Counted from the stretch's first letter, positions 8,652 to 16,898 are shown. The stretch is DNA of 64,000 nt from JALYRV01 sp036675475 (GCA_036675475.1 JAKFEY010000069.1:14438-78437), one strand, 5' to 3'. Numbers and translations: made by a program. The notes: generated from the sequence alone by a model not told the origin.

Positions 8652-10686
8652 CGTACAGTTCAGCCGTCCACTCCAGTCCGAGCTCCGATGGCGGCGCCAT
8701 GTAGCCGACGAGCGCGGAGGCGGCGACGACCGCGGGGCTCGCGAGATAGCCTTCGCCGCCGATGCCCATGCGATTCTGCCAGTTGCGGTTGAACGACGTG
8801 ATGGCGCGCTGGCCGGGCTTGAGCGAATCGGGGCCCTGGCCGAAGCACGGGCCGCACCACGACTGGCGGATTTCGCCGCCGACCGACCGGAAGACTTCCG
8901 CGATCGACTCGCCGCCCAGCCGCTTCTCGGGCCGCTCGATCTGGCGGCCAACGCCGCCGGAGCCCGGGAAGATCTTGAACGCGCGCTGCACCTTCTTCGT
9001 GCCGGCGTCGCGCGCCGCGCGAATCACCAGCGCCGCCTGCAGCAGATCGCCGTAGCTGCCGTTGGTGCACGAGCCAATCATCGCGGCGTCGAACGTCAGG
9101 TGCTCGCGCGCCACTTCATCGGCCGGGAACGCGTTACCCGGACTGAACGGCTTCGCGATCATCGGCGCCACATCCGAAAGATCGAGCGTCTCGTCGATCT
9201 CGAAGTGCGCGTCGGCGCCAGGCGCGATCGGCGGGTACGGCAGATCCGTGATGCCCTTCGCGCGATACCACTCGTACGTCAGCTCGTCGGGCGCGAAGAT
9301 GCCGTTGAGCGCTTCGGCCTCGGCCATCATGTTCGCGATGGTGTTGCGATAGACCATCGGCAGCTGCCTGCCGGGGTCCATGAACTCCACAGACATGCCC
9401 TGCGACTGCTTCGCGCCCCAGCGGCGCAGCAGCTCGAGCACGATGTCCTTGCCGCCGACCCAGGCCTGCAGCCTGCCGCCAAACACCACGCGGCGCGCTT
9501 TCGCGAGCGTGAAATAGATGTAGCCGGTCGACCACCCGAACCCCAGCGTCGTCGAGCCCACGCCGATGCCGACGGCGCCGTAGGCGCCATAGGCGCGGCT
9601 GTGCGAGTCTGCGCCGGGAATGAACTGCCCCGGCATGACGAGTCCCTGCTCGGGGAAATAGAAATGGAAGATGCCGTCGCCCGGCGTGGCGTAGTACGGC
9701 TTCTCCATGCCGTGGAAGCGCGCGAACTCGCGGCCGATCGACGTCTGCTTGTCGTCCTCGTCCTTGCCGGTGAACACGAAGTGGTCGTTGGCAATCGCGG
9801 CCTGCCGCGGAAAGATGGTGTTTCCGCCCGTGATCTGATTGAACGTGTGAATGGAGAACGGCGCCGTGCCGTCCGACGCCGGCAGCAGATCGGCATACAC
9901 ACGAATCGTTGCGCCCGGCTTGAACGCATCGCGCGGCAGGTCCTTGTCGACGCGGTGCGCCCATACAATCTGCTCCGTCGTCGTCATCGTCCGCGCGAGT
10001 GACGCGTCGGGAAAATCGACGACCGGCGGCGTCGTGACGGACTTCTTGAACTCGCGGCGGCCCACCGAGAAGATGCCGCCGCTCACGCGGATTTCTTCCT
10101 CCTTCGCCGACAGCGGCAGCGGCTCGTATGTCTTGCCCTTCGTGATGTTGGCAATACGCCGCGAGACCGGGTCGAACGAGAACTCGTCGCCGTCTTCCGC
10201 ATCGGCCACCGCCTCGGGGCTCTGCACGACGTGCAGTCCGAGATTGAACGAGTTGCGGCGGAAGATGTCGCCCATGTTCTGGCCGCAGATGATCACCATC
10301 TCGCGGCCGACTTCCTCGGCGACGCCTTTCAGACCCGCCGGGCTCATCTCGCGCGACGATCCAATCGCGAAGCGATCGCCGGCGATCACGAACGTTTCGC
10401 CGCGGTGCACGCGCGCGCGGAAGTCGGGCATCAGATAGCGGAACGATCCGGCCTTCCACTTCTCGTCGAGCGTCTCGAGGCTTTCCGACACGCAGTCTGC
10501 CGCCGGCGTGATCTGGTCGGTGTCGATGGCGTCGAGCTTCTTGCCGGGTACGTTCGGGTCCCAGAACACCAGGGCCTTGCCCGTAATCAGGTTTTCGGAG
10601 CCGGCCGCGGCGGTGAAGGCCACCGGTTCGGGCAGCTGATCGGCGGTCACGCCGGGTTTGAGACGGGCTGGGGCGATATGCGGCAT
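8644..10686 (-). CDS. Aconitase-family hydro-lyase with swivel domain first
   Basis: A 680-residue enzyme of the aconitase / isopropylmalate dehydratase superfamily. Domain order is reversed relative to AcnA: the swivel domain comes first (about 30-180, with GDRFAIGSSREMSPAGLKGVA), then the catalytic domains. All three iron-sulfur cysteines appear present, in GSCTNGSYGD and SWCGPCFGQG. PGADSHSRAYGAYGAVGIGVG matches the substrate loop of LeuC/aconitase. The substrate is uncertain, since a standard acnA lies at 24387-27125. ATG at 10686 begins a typical sequence, but the frame stays open up to 10869 through a zinc-ribbon sequence. Confidence 0.8.
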   Translation of the reverse strand: MPHIAPARLKPGVTADQLPEPVAFTAAAGSENLITGKALVFWDPNVPGKKLDAIDTDQITPAADCVSESLETLDEKWKAGSFRYLMPDFRARVHRGETFVIAGDRFAIGSSREMSPAGLKGVAEEVGREMVIICGQNMGDIFRRNSFNLGLHVVQSPEAVADAEDGDEFSFDPVSRRIANITKGKTYEPLPLSAKEEEIRVSGGIFSVGRREFKKSVTTPPVVDFPDASLARTMTTTEQIVWAHRVDKDLPRDAFKPGATIRVYADLLPASDGTAPFSIHTFNQITGGNTIFPRQAAIANDHFVFTGKDEDDKQTSIGREFARFHGMEKPYYATPGDGIFHFYFPEQGLVMPGQFIPGADSHSRAYGAYGAVGIGVGSTTLGFGWSTGYIYFTLAKARRVVFGGRLQAWVGGKDIVLELLRRWGAKQSQGMSVEFMDPGRQLPMVYRNTIANMMAEAEALNGIFAPDELTYEWYRAKGITDLPYPPIAPGADAHFEIDETLDLSDVAPMIAKPFSPGNAFPADEVAREHLTFDAAMIGSCTNGSYGDLLQAALVIRAARDAGTKKVQRAFKIFPGSGGVGRQIERPEKRLGGESIAEVFRSVGGEIRQSWCGPCFGQGPDSLKPGQRAITSFNRNWQNRMGIGGEGYLASPAVVAASALVGYMAPPSELGLEWTAELYGV

Positions 10687-10869
10687 GGAATTAACGATTC
10701 TATCGAAGCCGCTGCACCCCAGCACAGGCAGCCGCGGATAGCGGGGAAAGGCCGGGTTGGTGCGGCTCAGGCCGCACATGACGAAGACGGATCCGCGATC
10801 CGACGTGATCCGGCTGGCGTGGCGGCAGATCGCGCACAGGCCTTGCTCCACGCTCGCTCGATCCTCCAT
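10687..10869 (-). other. Zinc-ribbon-like coding segment in frame with the aconitase-like gene
   Basis: From ATG 10869 the frame reads 61 residues with four cysteines (CAIC, then C about 17 residues on, then C about 20 further) and the pattern RGSVFVMC...FPRYPRLPVLGCSGF, which looks like a genuine small zinc-ribbon family rather than chance. No stop codon separates it from the aconitase-like ATG. It may be an N-terminal fusion domain or a small gene that lost its stop. The ATG at 10869 lies one base from a possible apaG start on the other strand. Confidence 0.5.
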
Positions 10870-10870
10870 G

Positions 10871-11269
10871 ATGGAAGCCATGTTCTCGTCTGAAGCCGTC
10901 ACGCGCGGCATCCGCGTCCAGGTGCTGTCCGAGTATGCCGGCGACCGGTCCGACCCGCGCAACAACCAGTGGTTCTTTCTCTACACCATCGAGATCAGCA
11001 ACGAAGGCACCGAAACCGTGCAGCTCGTGTCGCGCCACTGGATCATCACCGACGCCGAAGGCCATGTCGAGGAAGTCCGCGGCCCCGGCGTCGTCGGCCA
11101 GCAGCCGGTGCTGGCGCCCGGCGAGTCGTTCAGCTACACCTCAGGCTGTCCGCTGACGACGCCGTTCGGGAAGATGGAGGGGACGTATCAGATGATCACG
11201 TCCAACGGCGCATCGTTCGACGCGGCGATCGCGCCGTTTACGCTCAGCGAACCGTACACCGTTCACTGA
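10871..11269 (+). CDS. apaG: ApaG-family protein
   Basis: About 132 residues, a single fibronectin-III-like ApaG domain: GIRVQVLSEYAGDRSDP, FLYTIEISNEGTETVQLVSRHWIITDA, VVGQQPVLAPGESFSYTSG and GTYQM are all family signatures. The Salmonella homologue affects Co2+/Mg2+ efflux; the biochemical role is unsettled. Three in-frame ATGs (10868, 10871, 10880) are possible and none has a good Shine-Dalgarno site. It is divergent from the aconitase-like gene. Confidence 0.93.
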   Translation: MEAMFSSEAVTRGIRVQVLSEYAGDRSDPRNNQWFFLYTIEISNEGTETVQLVSRHWIITDAEGHVEEVRGPGVVGQQPVLAPGESFSYTSGCPLTTPFGKMEGTYQMITSNGASFDAAIAPFTLSEPYTVH

Positions 11270-11280
11270 AATTCAGAGCT

Positions 11281-11304
11281 GGTGAGTTAAGAGTTAAGAA
11301 CTAC
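11281..11304. repeat. 7-base tandem array between convergent genes (H4)
   Basis: GGTGAGTTAAGAGTTAAGAA-type sequence with two 7-base units. It matches the array at 58717-58740 with few changes. It fills the whole gap between the apaG stop and the 3' end of the membrane-protein gene on the other strand. Confidence 0.65.
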
Positions 11305-11306
11305 CC

Positions 11307-11672
11307 TCAGCGCCGCGCCTGCCGTGCGGCGATGAACGAGCGCACTGCAAGCACGATGTAGCCGAGCGTGAGCAGCGCCATGATCGCGCGCGAGATGACG
11401 GCGGCCGGGCGTGCCGCGGTGCCGTTGAAGACATCGGCGATCTGCAGCAGGCCGCTCACCGACCCCAGGAAGCCAATCAGCGCCACCAGCACAGCCGCGT
11501 GGATGGCGTGCTTGCGCTTGCGCTCGTCGCGCGCGATCAGGCCGGCGATGGCGATGACGAGGCCGAAAAAGGCCGGAATAAGTGCGGTGATGCTGACCAT
11601 CCCCGTGAGGAAATAGCCGGCGAGGCCGAGGATGACGAGGACGACGCCGAGCGCGATCGTGGTTGATGCCAT
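11307..11672 (-). CDS. Small four-helix membrane protein, unknown function
   Basis: A 121-residue protein with four predicted transmembrane segments (about residues 5-25, 27-47, 58-80 and 92-112) and a basic loop RDERKRKH after the second. I do not recognise the family. It lies 33 bases downstream of another small membrane-protein gene on the same strand. The basic C-terminus (AARQARR) suggests a cytoplasmic end. Confidence 0.6.
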   Translation of the reverse strand: MASTTIALGVVLVILGLAGYFLTGMVSITALIPAFFGLVIAIAGLIARDERKRKHAIHAAVLVALIGFLGSVSGLLQIADVFNGTAARPAAVISRAIMALLTLGYIVLAVRSFIAARQARR

Positions 11673-11705
11673 GGCAGAATCATACCGGAGACATCACGGG
11701 CGGCG

Positions 11706-11957
11706 TCACCGGCGCAGCCGCCGCCGCGCGGCGCGGCGGGCCGACCACGTGATGCCGCCGCAGATCACGGCCAGGAGCGGATAGAGAAGCGCGGCGATGT
11801 AGATGCCGACGTGACCGAGCGAGCCCGGGCCGTCATCGGTGAGGACCAAGTAGACGATCTGCACGCCGAACCAGATGAAGAAGAGCGTGGCGAGGCCGAA
11901 TAACACGGCGATGCCCGCAAGCAGATAGCCGAGCGCACGCGCGAATCCGGCATTCAT
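11706..11957 (-). CDS. Small two-helix membrane protein, unknown function
   Basis: 83 residues starting MNAGFARALGYLLAG, with two or three hydrophobic segments (about 8-38 and 50-70) and a strongly basic tail (SARRAARRRLRR). The ATG overlaps the aat stop by one base (TGATG), so it is probably translated by coupling after aat. No family is recognised. Confidence 0.6.
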   Translation of the reverse strand: MNAGFARALGYLLAGIAVLFGLATLFFIWFGVQIVYLVLTDDGPGSLGHVGIYIAALLYPLLAVICGGITWSARRAARRRLRR

Positions 11958-12535
11958 CACGCGAACCTGCACTCCCCGTCCACGGCGGCCTCCAGCCGCT
12001 TCAAATACTCTTTCCGCGGAATCTCCACCGCCCCGAACTGCGTCAGGTGCGGGGTCACCCACTGGATGTCGAGCAGCGTGAAGCCGCGCGCGCGGAGGCG
12101 CTCGACGAGCGCGGCCAGCGCGAACTTCGACGCGTCGGTGGCGCGGTGGAACATCGACTCGCCGAAGAACGCGCAGCCCACCGCGACGCCGTAGAGGCCG
12201 CCCGTCAGGACGCCGTCCTGCCACACTTCCACCGAGTGCGCGTGCCCGAGATCGTGCAGGCTCTCGTAGCTGTCGAGAATGTCGCCGGTGATCCACGTCC
12301 CGTCGCCATCCGGCCGCTCGGCACAGGCCTGGACGACGTCGACGAAGGCGGTGTTGATGCGGATGTCGATGGGCGCCGCGCGCATGGCGCGCGCGAGGCG
12401 GCGCGGCAGATGGAAGGTGTCGAGCGGAATGATGCCGCGCGGATCGGGCGAGAACCACTGCACCGACCCGTCAGGCATGCCCATCGGGAACAGGCCGCGG
12501 CGATAGCCTTCCAAAAGCAGAGAGGGCGGAATCAT
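11957..12535 (-). CDS. aat: Leucyl/phenylalanyl-tRNA--protein transferase
   Basis: A 192-residue enzyme that adds Leu or Phe to proteins with N-terminal Lys or Arg, creating a ClpS/ClpA degradation signal. The family hallmarks are present: LLLEGYRRGLFPMG at the start, WFSPDPRGIIPLD, HSVEVWQDGVLTGGLYGVAVG, FFGESMFHRATDASKFAL and LLDIQWVTPHLTQFGA. ATG at 12535 directly abuts the repeat upstream and no Shine-Dalgarno site is left; an in-frame ATG further upstream would lie inside the repeat. Confidence 0.95.
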   Translation of the reverse strand: MIPPSLLLEGYRRGLFPMGMPDGSVQWFSPDPRGIIPLDTFHLPRRLARAMRAAPIDIRINTAFVDVVQACAERPDGDGTWITGDILDSYESLHDLGHAHSVEVWQDGVLTGGLYGVAVGCAFFGESMFHRATDASKFALAALVERLRARGFTLLDIQWVTPHLTQFGAVEIPRKEYLKRLEAAVDGECRFA

Positions 12536-12611
12536 TGGAAACTGGAAACTGGAAAATGGAAATAGCAATTGCTCAAATGCTATTTCCCATTTCCATTTTC
12601 CACTTTCCAGT
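12536..12611. repeat. Inverted pair of 7-base arrays at the aat start (H5)
   Basis: Left units GGAAACT, GGAAACT, GGAAAAT, GGAAATA, and a right half that is nearly their reverse complement, around a short loop (ATTGCTCAAA). The 14-base core TGGAAAATGGAAAT also occurs at 55873. It fills the gap between usp and aat and reaches the aat start codon, so it may terminate the upstream transcript or control aat translation. Confidence 0.8.
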
Positions 12612-12621
12612 GCCCTTTCTT

Positions 12622-13032
12622 CTACCGGTGCTTCCAGACGAGCAGCGAACAGGGCGCGGCGTCGAGCAGCGCGGGCGCGAGCTCTTTGGCTTCTTCGCCC
12701 GCCAGGCCGATGACGATCAAGTCGATCTTCGCGTCAGCCGCGTACTCCGCAATCGCGCGAACGGGATCGCCCGTGCGAAGCTGAATGGTCGGCAGCTCGG
12801 CGTCGGCGCCGAAGATCGGGCGCAGCTTCTGGCGCGCCTCCTCCTCCATCGCCTGGTGCACGTCGGGCAGGCCCGCGGCGTCGACCTCCGCCTGCCAGCC
12901 GGCGTTGAGCGGATCGTCCTGCGTGAAGATCACGTGAAGCGTCGCGCCGAGGCCGTCGGCCAGCGCGTGCACCGCGTTGACGTCCGAGGCGTTCGGCAGC
13001 GAGCTGCCGATGTGAAGAAGCACGTTTGTCAT
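12622..13032 (-). CDS. Universal-stress-protein-like protein
   Basis: A 136-residue UspA-fold protein: VLLHIGSSLPNASDVNAVHALADGLGATLHVIFTQ at the N-terminus and LIVIGLAGEEAKELAPALLDAAPCSLLVW at the end. The canonical ATP-binding G-2x-G-9x-G(S/T) loop is not clear, so nucleotide binding is doubtful. ATG at 13032 overlaps the ferredoxin stop (ATGA); a GTG at 13044 is an alternative. It is the last gene of the coupled threonine-dehydrogenase / ferredoxin / Usp set. Confidence 0.75.
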   Translation of the reverse strand: MTNVLLHIGSSLPNASDVNAVHALADGLGATLHVIFTQDDPLNAGWQAEVDAAGLPDVHQAMEEEARQKLRPIFGADAELPTIQLRTGDPVRAIAEYAADAKIDLIVIGLAGEEAKELAPALLDAAPCSLLVWKHR

Positions 13033-13385
13033 TTTGTCGTCCACACCGGCGGCGGCTGAATGTCCGGCTCCGGCGGCGAGCCGGCGTCGGCGCGGCCCGA
13101 TCCCGCCAGCCGGCTGATCGCGCGCACGCTCATGTCGTGGTCACAGAGAATCTGACAGGACAGCCGCACACCCGTAAGGCCCTTCGCCTCGAGCCGCGTC
13201 TTCTCGGCCTCGGTCATCGCCTCGGGCTCGCCCTCGATGAACTCGACGCGGCACGTCGTGCACCGCGCGTTGCCGCCGCACGCGTGCAGCTGATCGATCC
13301 CCGCGTCCTGCTCGAGCGCCAGCACCAGCCGCTTGCCCTGCGGCACATCAAAGGTGCCCGCGCCGTCTACCGTGAGTTTAGGCAT
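13029..13385 (-). CDS. [2Fe-2S] ferredoxin
   Basis: 118 residues with a plant-type [2Fe-2S] site: Cys in HACGGNARCTTC (C-x5-C-x2-C) and a fourth in LSCQILC about 30 residues later. The fold continues to about residue 95, followed by a Pro-rich tail. It would carry electrons in the cytoplasm. Its start overlaps the end of the dehydrogenase gene by eight bases and its stop overlaps the Usp start, so the three products are probably made together. Confidence 0.9.
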   Translation of the reverse strand: MPKLTVDGAGTFDVPQGKRLVLALEQDAGIDQLHACGGNARCTTCRVEFIEGEPEAMTEAEKTRLEAKGLTGVRLSCQILCDHDMSVRAISRLAGSGRADAGSPPEPDIQPPPVWTTK

Positions 13386-14397
13386 ATCGTGTCTTGATCC
13401 CCGGAATCAGATAGTCGTTGAAGGCCTTGTGCAAATCGTAGGCCGGGTGGAAGCCCCAGTCGCGCCGCGCCGCCGAGTCATCCACGTCCTCGGGCCAGCT
13501 GTCGACGATGCCCTGCCGCTTTTCGTCGACCGTGTATTCGATGCGCGCCGAGGGAAACGCGTTCCGCACGAGCGCCTCCACCTCGGCCGCCGAGGGATTG
13601 AACGCCCCCAGGTTGTACGTCGTGCGCGACAGCGCCGCGCGCGGCGCCGCCGCCAGCGCCAGCAGCGCCGTCACGGCATCAGGCATCGCCATGAACGGAA
13701 TCCGCGTGTCGGGCCGCACGAAGCACGCGTACGCCTCGCCCTTCGCCGCCGCATGAATCATCTCGGGCGCGTAATCCGAGGTGCCGCCCGACGGCACCGT
13801 CGCCGCCGAAATCAATCCCGGAAAGCGCACGCCGCGGAAGTCCACGCGCCCCGACGCCGGCTCCGCCGCCAGCCGCTTGTAATGCCGCGCGTAGTAGTCG
13901 CCCAGCAGCTCGCAATACAGCTTGTTGCACCCATACATCGTCGCCGGCCGCGTCCAGGCGTCTTCGGCCACTTTGCCGGCGCGATGCTTGGTGTCGAGAT
14001 CGGGCAGGCCGAACGCGGCAATCGATGACGGATACAGGAACGTGACGGGCCGGCCGTGCGATTCGGCTTCGCGCTGCGCGAACTCGAGCAGGTTCAGCGT
14101 GCCTTCGACGTTCACTTCGTGCGCGGTCAGCGGCGTGAACTCCGAGCGCGTCGACAGCAGCGCGGCGAGATGGAACACCAGCTCCACCTCGAACTCGGCG
14201 AGGATGCGCTCGAGCAGCGCCGTGTCGAGAATCGAGCCGGTGAATTCGCGCGACACGAGGCGGCCGAGCGCGGGATCGAGCGGCGCGACGTCGAGCGTGA
14301 TGATCGGACGATGGCCATCGGCAGCAAGCCGCTCGATCAGGCCGTGGCCGATCTCGCCGCCCGCGCCTGTGATCAGGACGACAGGTTTTCGAAGCAT
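13378..14397 (-). CDS. NAD-dependent L-threonine 3-dehydrogenase-like epimerase-family protein
   Basis: A 339-residue extended SDR. The NAD loop TGAGGEIGHG is at residues 10-19, the catalytic set is PSSIAAFG with YGCNK, and the C-terminal part carries GVRFPGLISAATVPSGGTSDYAPEM, RPDTRIPFMAMPDAV and DSWPEDVDDSAARRDWGF. These motifs match short-chain L-threonine 3-dehydrogenases, which oxidise threonine to 2-amino-3-ketobutyrate. A sugar epimerase role is less likely but not excluded. It is co-directional with the rhomboid gene, 7 bases upstream. Confidence 0.8.
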   Translation of the reverse strand: MLRKPVVLITGAGGEIGHGLIERLAADGHRPIITLDVAPLDPALGRLVSREFTGSILDTALLERILAEFEVELVFHLAALLSTRSEFTPLTAHEVNVEGTLNLLEFAQREAESHGRPVTFLYPSSIAAFGLPDLDTKHRAGKVAEDAWTRPATMYGCNKLYCELLGDYYARHYKRLAAEPASGRVDFRGVRFPGLISAATVPSGGTSDYAPEMIHAAAKGEAYACFVRPDTRIPFMAMPDAVTALLALAAAPRAALSRTTYNLGAFNPSAAEVEALVRNAFPSARIEYTVDEKRQGIVDSWPEDVDDSAARRDWGFHPAYDLHKAFNDYLIPGIKTRYA

Positions 14398-14404
14398 GAG
14401 CGTT

Positions 14405-15265
14405 TTACGAGGACATCATCCAGGCGTAGTGAACGAGCGACGCGATGATGGCAAGGGCCGACGCGGCCAGGCAGACGAGCGCGCCGACGAGATGATTGAG
14501 ACGTTCGGGCTTCCAGGGGTCGAGCCAGCGCGCGGCCAGATAGCCGCCCGCGAAGCCGCCGAGATGCGCCCAGTTGTCGACGCCCGACATGATCAGGCCG
14601 AAGACGAAGAGGACGACGGCATACATCAGCGCCTGGGAGGTTTCCGCGCTGCTGCCGCGCAGGCGGCCGTACGCGACCAGCGCGCCGAGCAGCCCGAACA
14701 CCGACGCCGACGCGCCGAGCGTCATGCCCGCGCCCCCGCCGAGCAGCGGCACGCCCGGCACGTAGTAGCCCATGAAGGAGCTGAGAAGGAAGCCGGCGAC
14801 GCCGGCAAGTGTATAGATGATGATCATGCGGCCGGCGCCGAAGACTTCGGCGGTGGCCGGGCCGAGCTGCCTCACCCACATCATGTTGAACAGAATGTGC
14901 AGCAGGCTGCCGTGCAGCCAGCCCGCGCTGAGCACGGTCCACCAGCGGTTCGCCAGGAACATGGGCACGCCGCCGCTGGCGCCAAACTGGAACATCGCGC
15001 GATCGCTCGGCGACAGCAGGTTGAAGAGCCCCTGCATGCCGATCTGGCCGTTCGACATGAGCAGCATCAGCACGAACAGCACGCTCGAGCCGATGATAAC
15101 GACCTGGACGAAGCCGAGATCGCTGCCCAGGCGGCGGATGGCGCCGGCATAGCCCCACAGGCCCGGGTTGCTGCGGCCGCAGCTGTAGCACTTGTCGTCG
15201 TTGACCCCCACCAGGGTGCCGCACGAGGCGCAGACAACTGACCCGGTGGTTTGGCGGCGCAGCAT
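14405..15265 (-). CDS. Rhomboid intramembrane serine protease with N-terminal zinc ribbon
   Basis: 286 residues. A short zinc ribbon (CASC ... CYSCGRSNPG, residues about 12-34) precedes six to seven transmembrane segments. The rhomboid core is intact: HGSLLHILFNMMWVRQLGP, the nucleophile region GASASVFGLLGA and the catalytic His in DNWAHLGGFAGGYLAA. It would cleave transmembrane helices within the cytoplasmic membrane. The start faces the divergent epimerase gene, with only 17 bases between them. Confidence 0.9.
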   Translation of the reverse strand: MLRRQTTGSVVCASCGTLVGVNDDKCYSCGRSNPGLWGYAGAIRRLGSDLGFVQVVIIGSSVLFVLMLLMSNGQIGMQGLFNLLSPSDRAMFQFGASGGVPMFLANRWWTVLSAGWLHGSLLHILFNMMWVRQLGPATAEVFGAGRMIIIYTLAGVAGFLLSSFMGYYVPGVPLLGGGAGMTLGASASVFGLLGALVAYGRLRGSSAETSQALMYAVVLFVFGLIMSGVDNWAHLGGFAGGYLAARWLDPWKPERLNHLVGALVCLAASALAIIASLVHYAWMMSS

Positions 15266-15282
15266 CCGGGAAAGAATACCGT

Positions 15283-16248
15283 ATGCGCGTTCTCGTCACC
15301 GGTGGATCCGGCTATCTCGGACAGGCCATCGTCGGCGCCCTGGCGGCGCGGGGGCATGCGCCGGTGGTGTTCGCGCGCGCGCCTGCGGAGGCGCCGGGCG
15401 TGGAGGTCGTTGCGGGCGATGTCACCGACGCCTCGGCGCTCATCCGTGCCGCGCGCGACGTGGATGCCATCTGCCACAGCGCGGCGCTCGTCAGCATCTG
15501 GGAGCGCGACCCGTCGCGCTTCGACGCCGTCAACGTGCGCGGCGTTGCCAACGCGATCGCCGCCGCGAGAGCCGCGGGACACGATCGCTTCGTCTATACG
15601 TCCAGCTTCCTCGCGCTTCCGCCGGCCGGCGCGTCCGCGCCGATCCGTGGCAACGACTATCAGCGCACGAAGGCGGATGCGGCGCGCGTCGCCGATGCCG
15701 CCGCGCGCGACGGCTTTCCCATCACACGGCTCTATCCCGGGGTCATCTATGGCCCTTCGACTCGCCTCGAGACAGGGGCCCGCTCAGGGCAAGCCCCGCT
15801 TCGCGAGAGCGATCTCGTCGGGCGCCTGATCCGCGATCAGATCACCGGCCGCTTTCCGGTGATGGTCGGCGGCGATCGCATCTGGTCGCTCGCGTGGCTG
15901 GAAGATGTGGCGGAGGCGCACGTGACGGCGATCGAGCGCGGCGGCGCGGGCGGGTTCAGCCTTGGCGGCGAGAACCTGCCGCAGCGGCGGCTCTATGAAA
16001 TCGTGCGCGACCTCACCGGGGCGCGCATCCCGCGCGCGCTGCCGCCCGCGCTGGCGCGGGCCGCGGGCCACATCGAGGTGACGCGCGCGAGGGTTACCGG
16101 GCGGCGTCCGGCCCTGACGCCCGCCACCGTGGCCATCTTCGAGCACGACTGGCCGCTCGACAGCACCGAGGCGATGGCGGCGCTGAACTATCGCATCACA
16201 CCGCTCGTCGAAGGCGTGCAGCACTTGCTGGATCCATCCGGATTGTAA
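15283..16248 (+). CDS. NAD(P)-dependent epimerase/reductase (extended SDR)
   Basis: A 321-residue extended SDR similar to dihydroflavonol-reductase / HpnA-type proteins. TGGSGYLGQAI is the nucleotide loop (residues 6-16), with YTSSFLAL and YQRTKADAAR holding the catalytic Ser and YxxxK, then LYPGVIYGP and a downstream loop. The segment after YGP (STRLETGARSGQAPLRES) is encoded by a palindromic stretch (15752-15790) and looks inserted. The stop codon lies inside a 7-base array. The substrate is unknown. Confidence 0.75.
   Translation: MRVLVTGGSGYLGQAIVGALAARGHAPVVFARAPAEAPGVEVVAGDVTDASALIRAARDVDAICHSAALVSIWERDPSRFDAVNVRGVANAIAAARAAGHDRFVYTSSFLALPPAGASAPIRGNDYQRTKADAARVADAAARDGFPITRLYPGVIYGPSTRLETGARSGQAPLRESDLVGRLIRDQITGRFPVMVGGDRIWSLAWLEDVAEAHVTAIERGGAGGFSLGGENLPQRRLYEIVRDLTGARIPRALPPALARAAGHIEVTRARVTGRRPALTPATVAIFEHDWPLDSTEAMAALNYRITPLVEGVQHLLDPSGL
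15752..15790. repeat. REP-like imperfect palindrome inside the epimerase gene
   Basis: Begins GCCCTTCGACTCGCCTCGAG and ends GCTCAGGGC, so the outer five bases pair. This resembles a palindrome type (CCCTTCGACTCGC...GCTCAGGGC) seen widely in bacterial genomes. The stretch is translated in frame as a loop after the conserved YGP motif. Confidence 0.5.
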
Positions 16249-16260
16249 ATGGTAAATCGA
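16242..16260. repeat. 7-base array at the epimerase stop (H6)
   Basis: ATTGTAAATGGTAAATCGA: two 7-base units that contain the 14-base core shared with 3871 and 40768. It supplies the epimerase stop codon. Confidence 0.65.
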
Positions 16261-16267
16261 CCCGACC

Positions 16268-16279
16268 TGTCGGCCGACA
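16268..16279. promoter_or_regulatory. 12-base perfect palindrome upstream of the ECF sigma gene
   Basis: TGTCGGCCGACA, 56 bases before the sigma-factor start and just after the H6 array. It could be an operator or part of a repeat-borne hairpin. No clear ECF promoter was found in the 86-base gap (16249-16334). Confidence 0.3.
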
Positions 16280-16334
16280 CCTCACGATTCGCCAGCTTTC
16301 TTTCAGCTAACCCCCAACATCGCTCGAACGTCAT

Positions 16335-16898
16335 ATGAACCAGATGCGCGAGGATGCCGCCGCCGTTGCCCTGGCGAGGGACGGCGATTCCGAGGCCTTC
16401 CGGTCCCTCGTGGAGCGGCACAGCCGTCTCGTGTTCCGGGTCGCGTACCGGATGACCGGCAACGAGGCCGACGCCGAGGATGTCGTGCAGAACACGTTTC
16501 TGCGGGCGTATCAACAGCTCGGCCGGTTCGAATCGCGCGCGAACTTCGGCACGTGGGTTTACCGGATCGCCGTGAACTGCGCCATCGATTACATGCGGGC
16601 CAGGCCCAAACGTGAGTCGGCCGAGGAAGACGACACGCTCGAGCGCGCGGCGGGCGGCACCGGCGCGCCCGACGCCGAGCAGATGGTGCTCGGCAGCGAA
16701 ATCGGCGCGCGGGTGCAGGCGGCGCTCAACCGGCTCAGCGACATGGAGCGCGCGGCCTTCGTCATGCGGCACTACCAGGGGTTTTCGATCGAGGAGATCG
16801 GGCGGTCGCTGGGTCTGAAGACCAACGCGACCAAACACAGCATCTTCCGCGCGGTGCGCAAGATGCGCGTCGCGCTGGAACCATTCGTCGAGTCATGA
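16335..16898 (+). CDS. ECF-type RNA polymerase sigma factor
   Basis: 187 residues: region 2 (about 25-95) with VERHSRLVFRVAYRMTGNEADAEDVVQNTFLRAYQQL and FGTWVYRIAVNCAIDYMRAR; an acidic linker; region 4 (about 125-180) with LNRLSDMERAAFVMRHYQGFSIEEIGRSLG, a helix-turn-helix for the -35 box. It is followed without a gap (ATGA overlap) by its predicted anti-sigma factor. An alternative ATG lies three codons downstream. The stimulus is unknown. Confidence 0.93.
   Translation: MNQMREDAAAVALARDGDSEAFRSLVERHSRLVFRVAYRMTGNEADAEDVVQNTFLRAYQQLGRFESRANFGTWVYRIAVNCAIDYMRARPKRESAEEDDTLERAAGGTGAPDAEQMVLGSEIGARVQAALNRLSDMERAAFVMRHYQGFSIEEIGRSLGLKTNATKHSIFRAVRKMRVALEPFVES

Noticed and set aside
8644..10686. 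Standard aconitase (AcnA) or LeuC
   Set aside because: Swivel domain precedes the catalytic domains and length differs from both; kept as a family-level call.
12536..12611. Possible CRISPR array
   Set aside because: Units are about seven bases with no spacers, and the halves are inverted.
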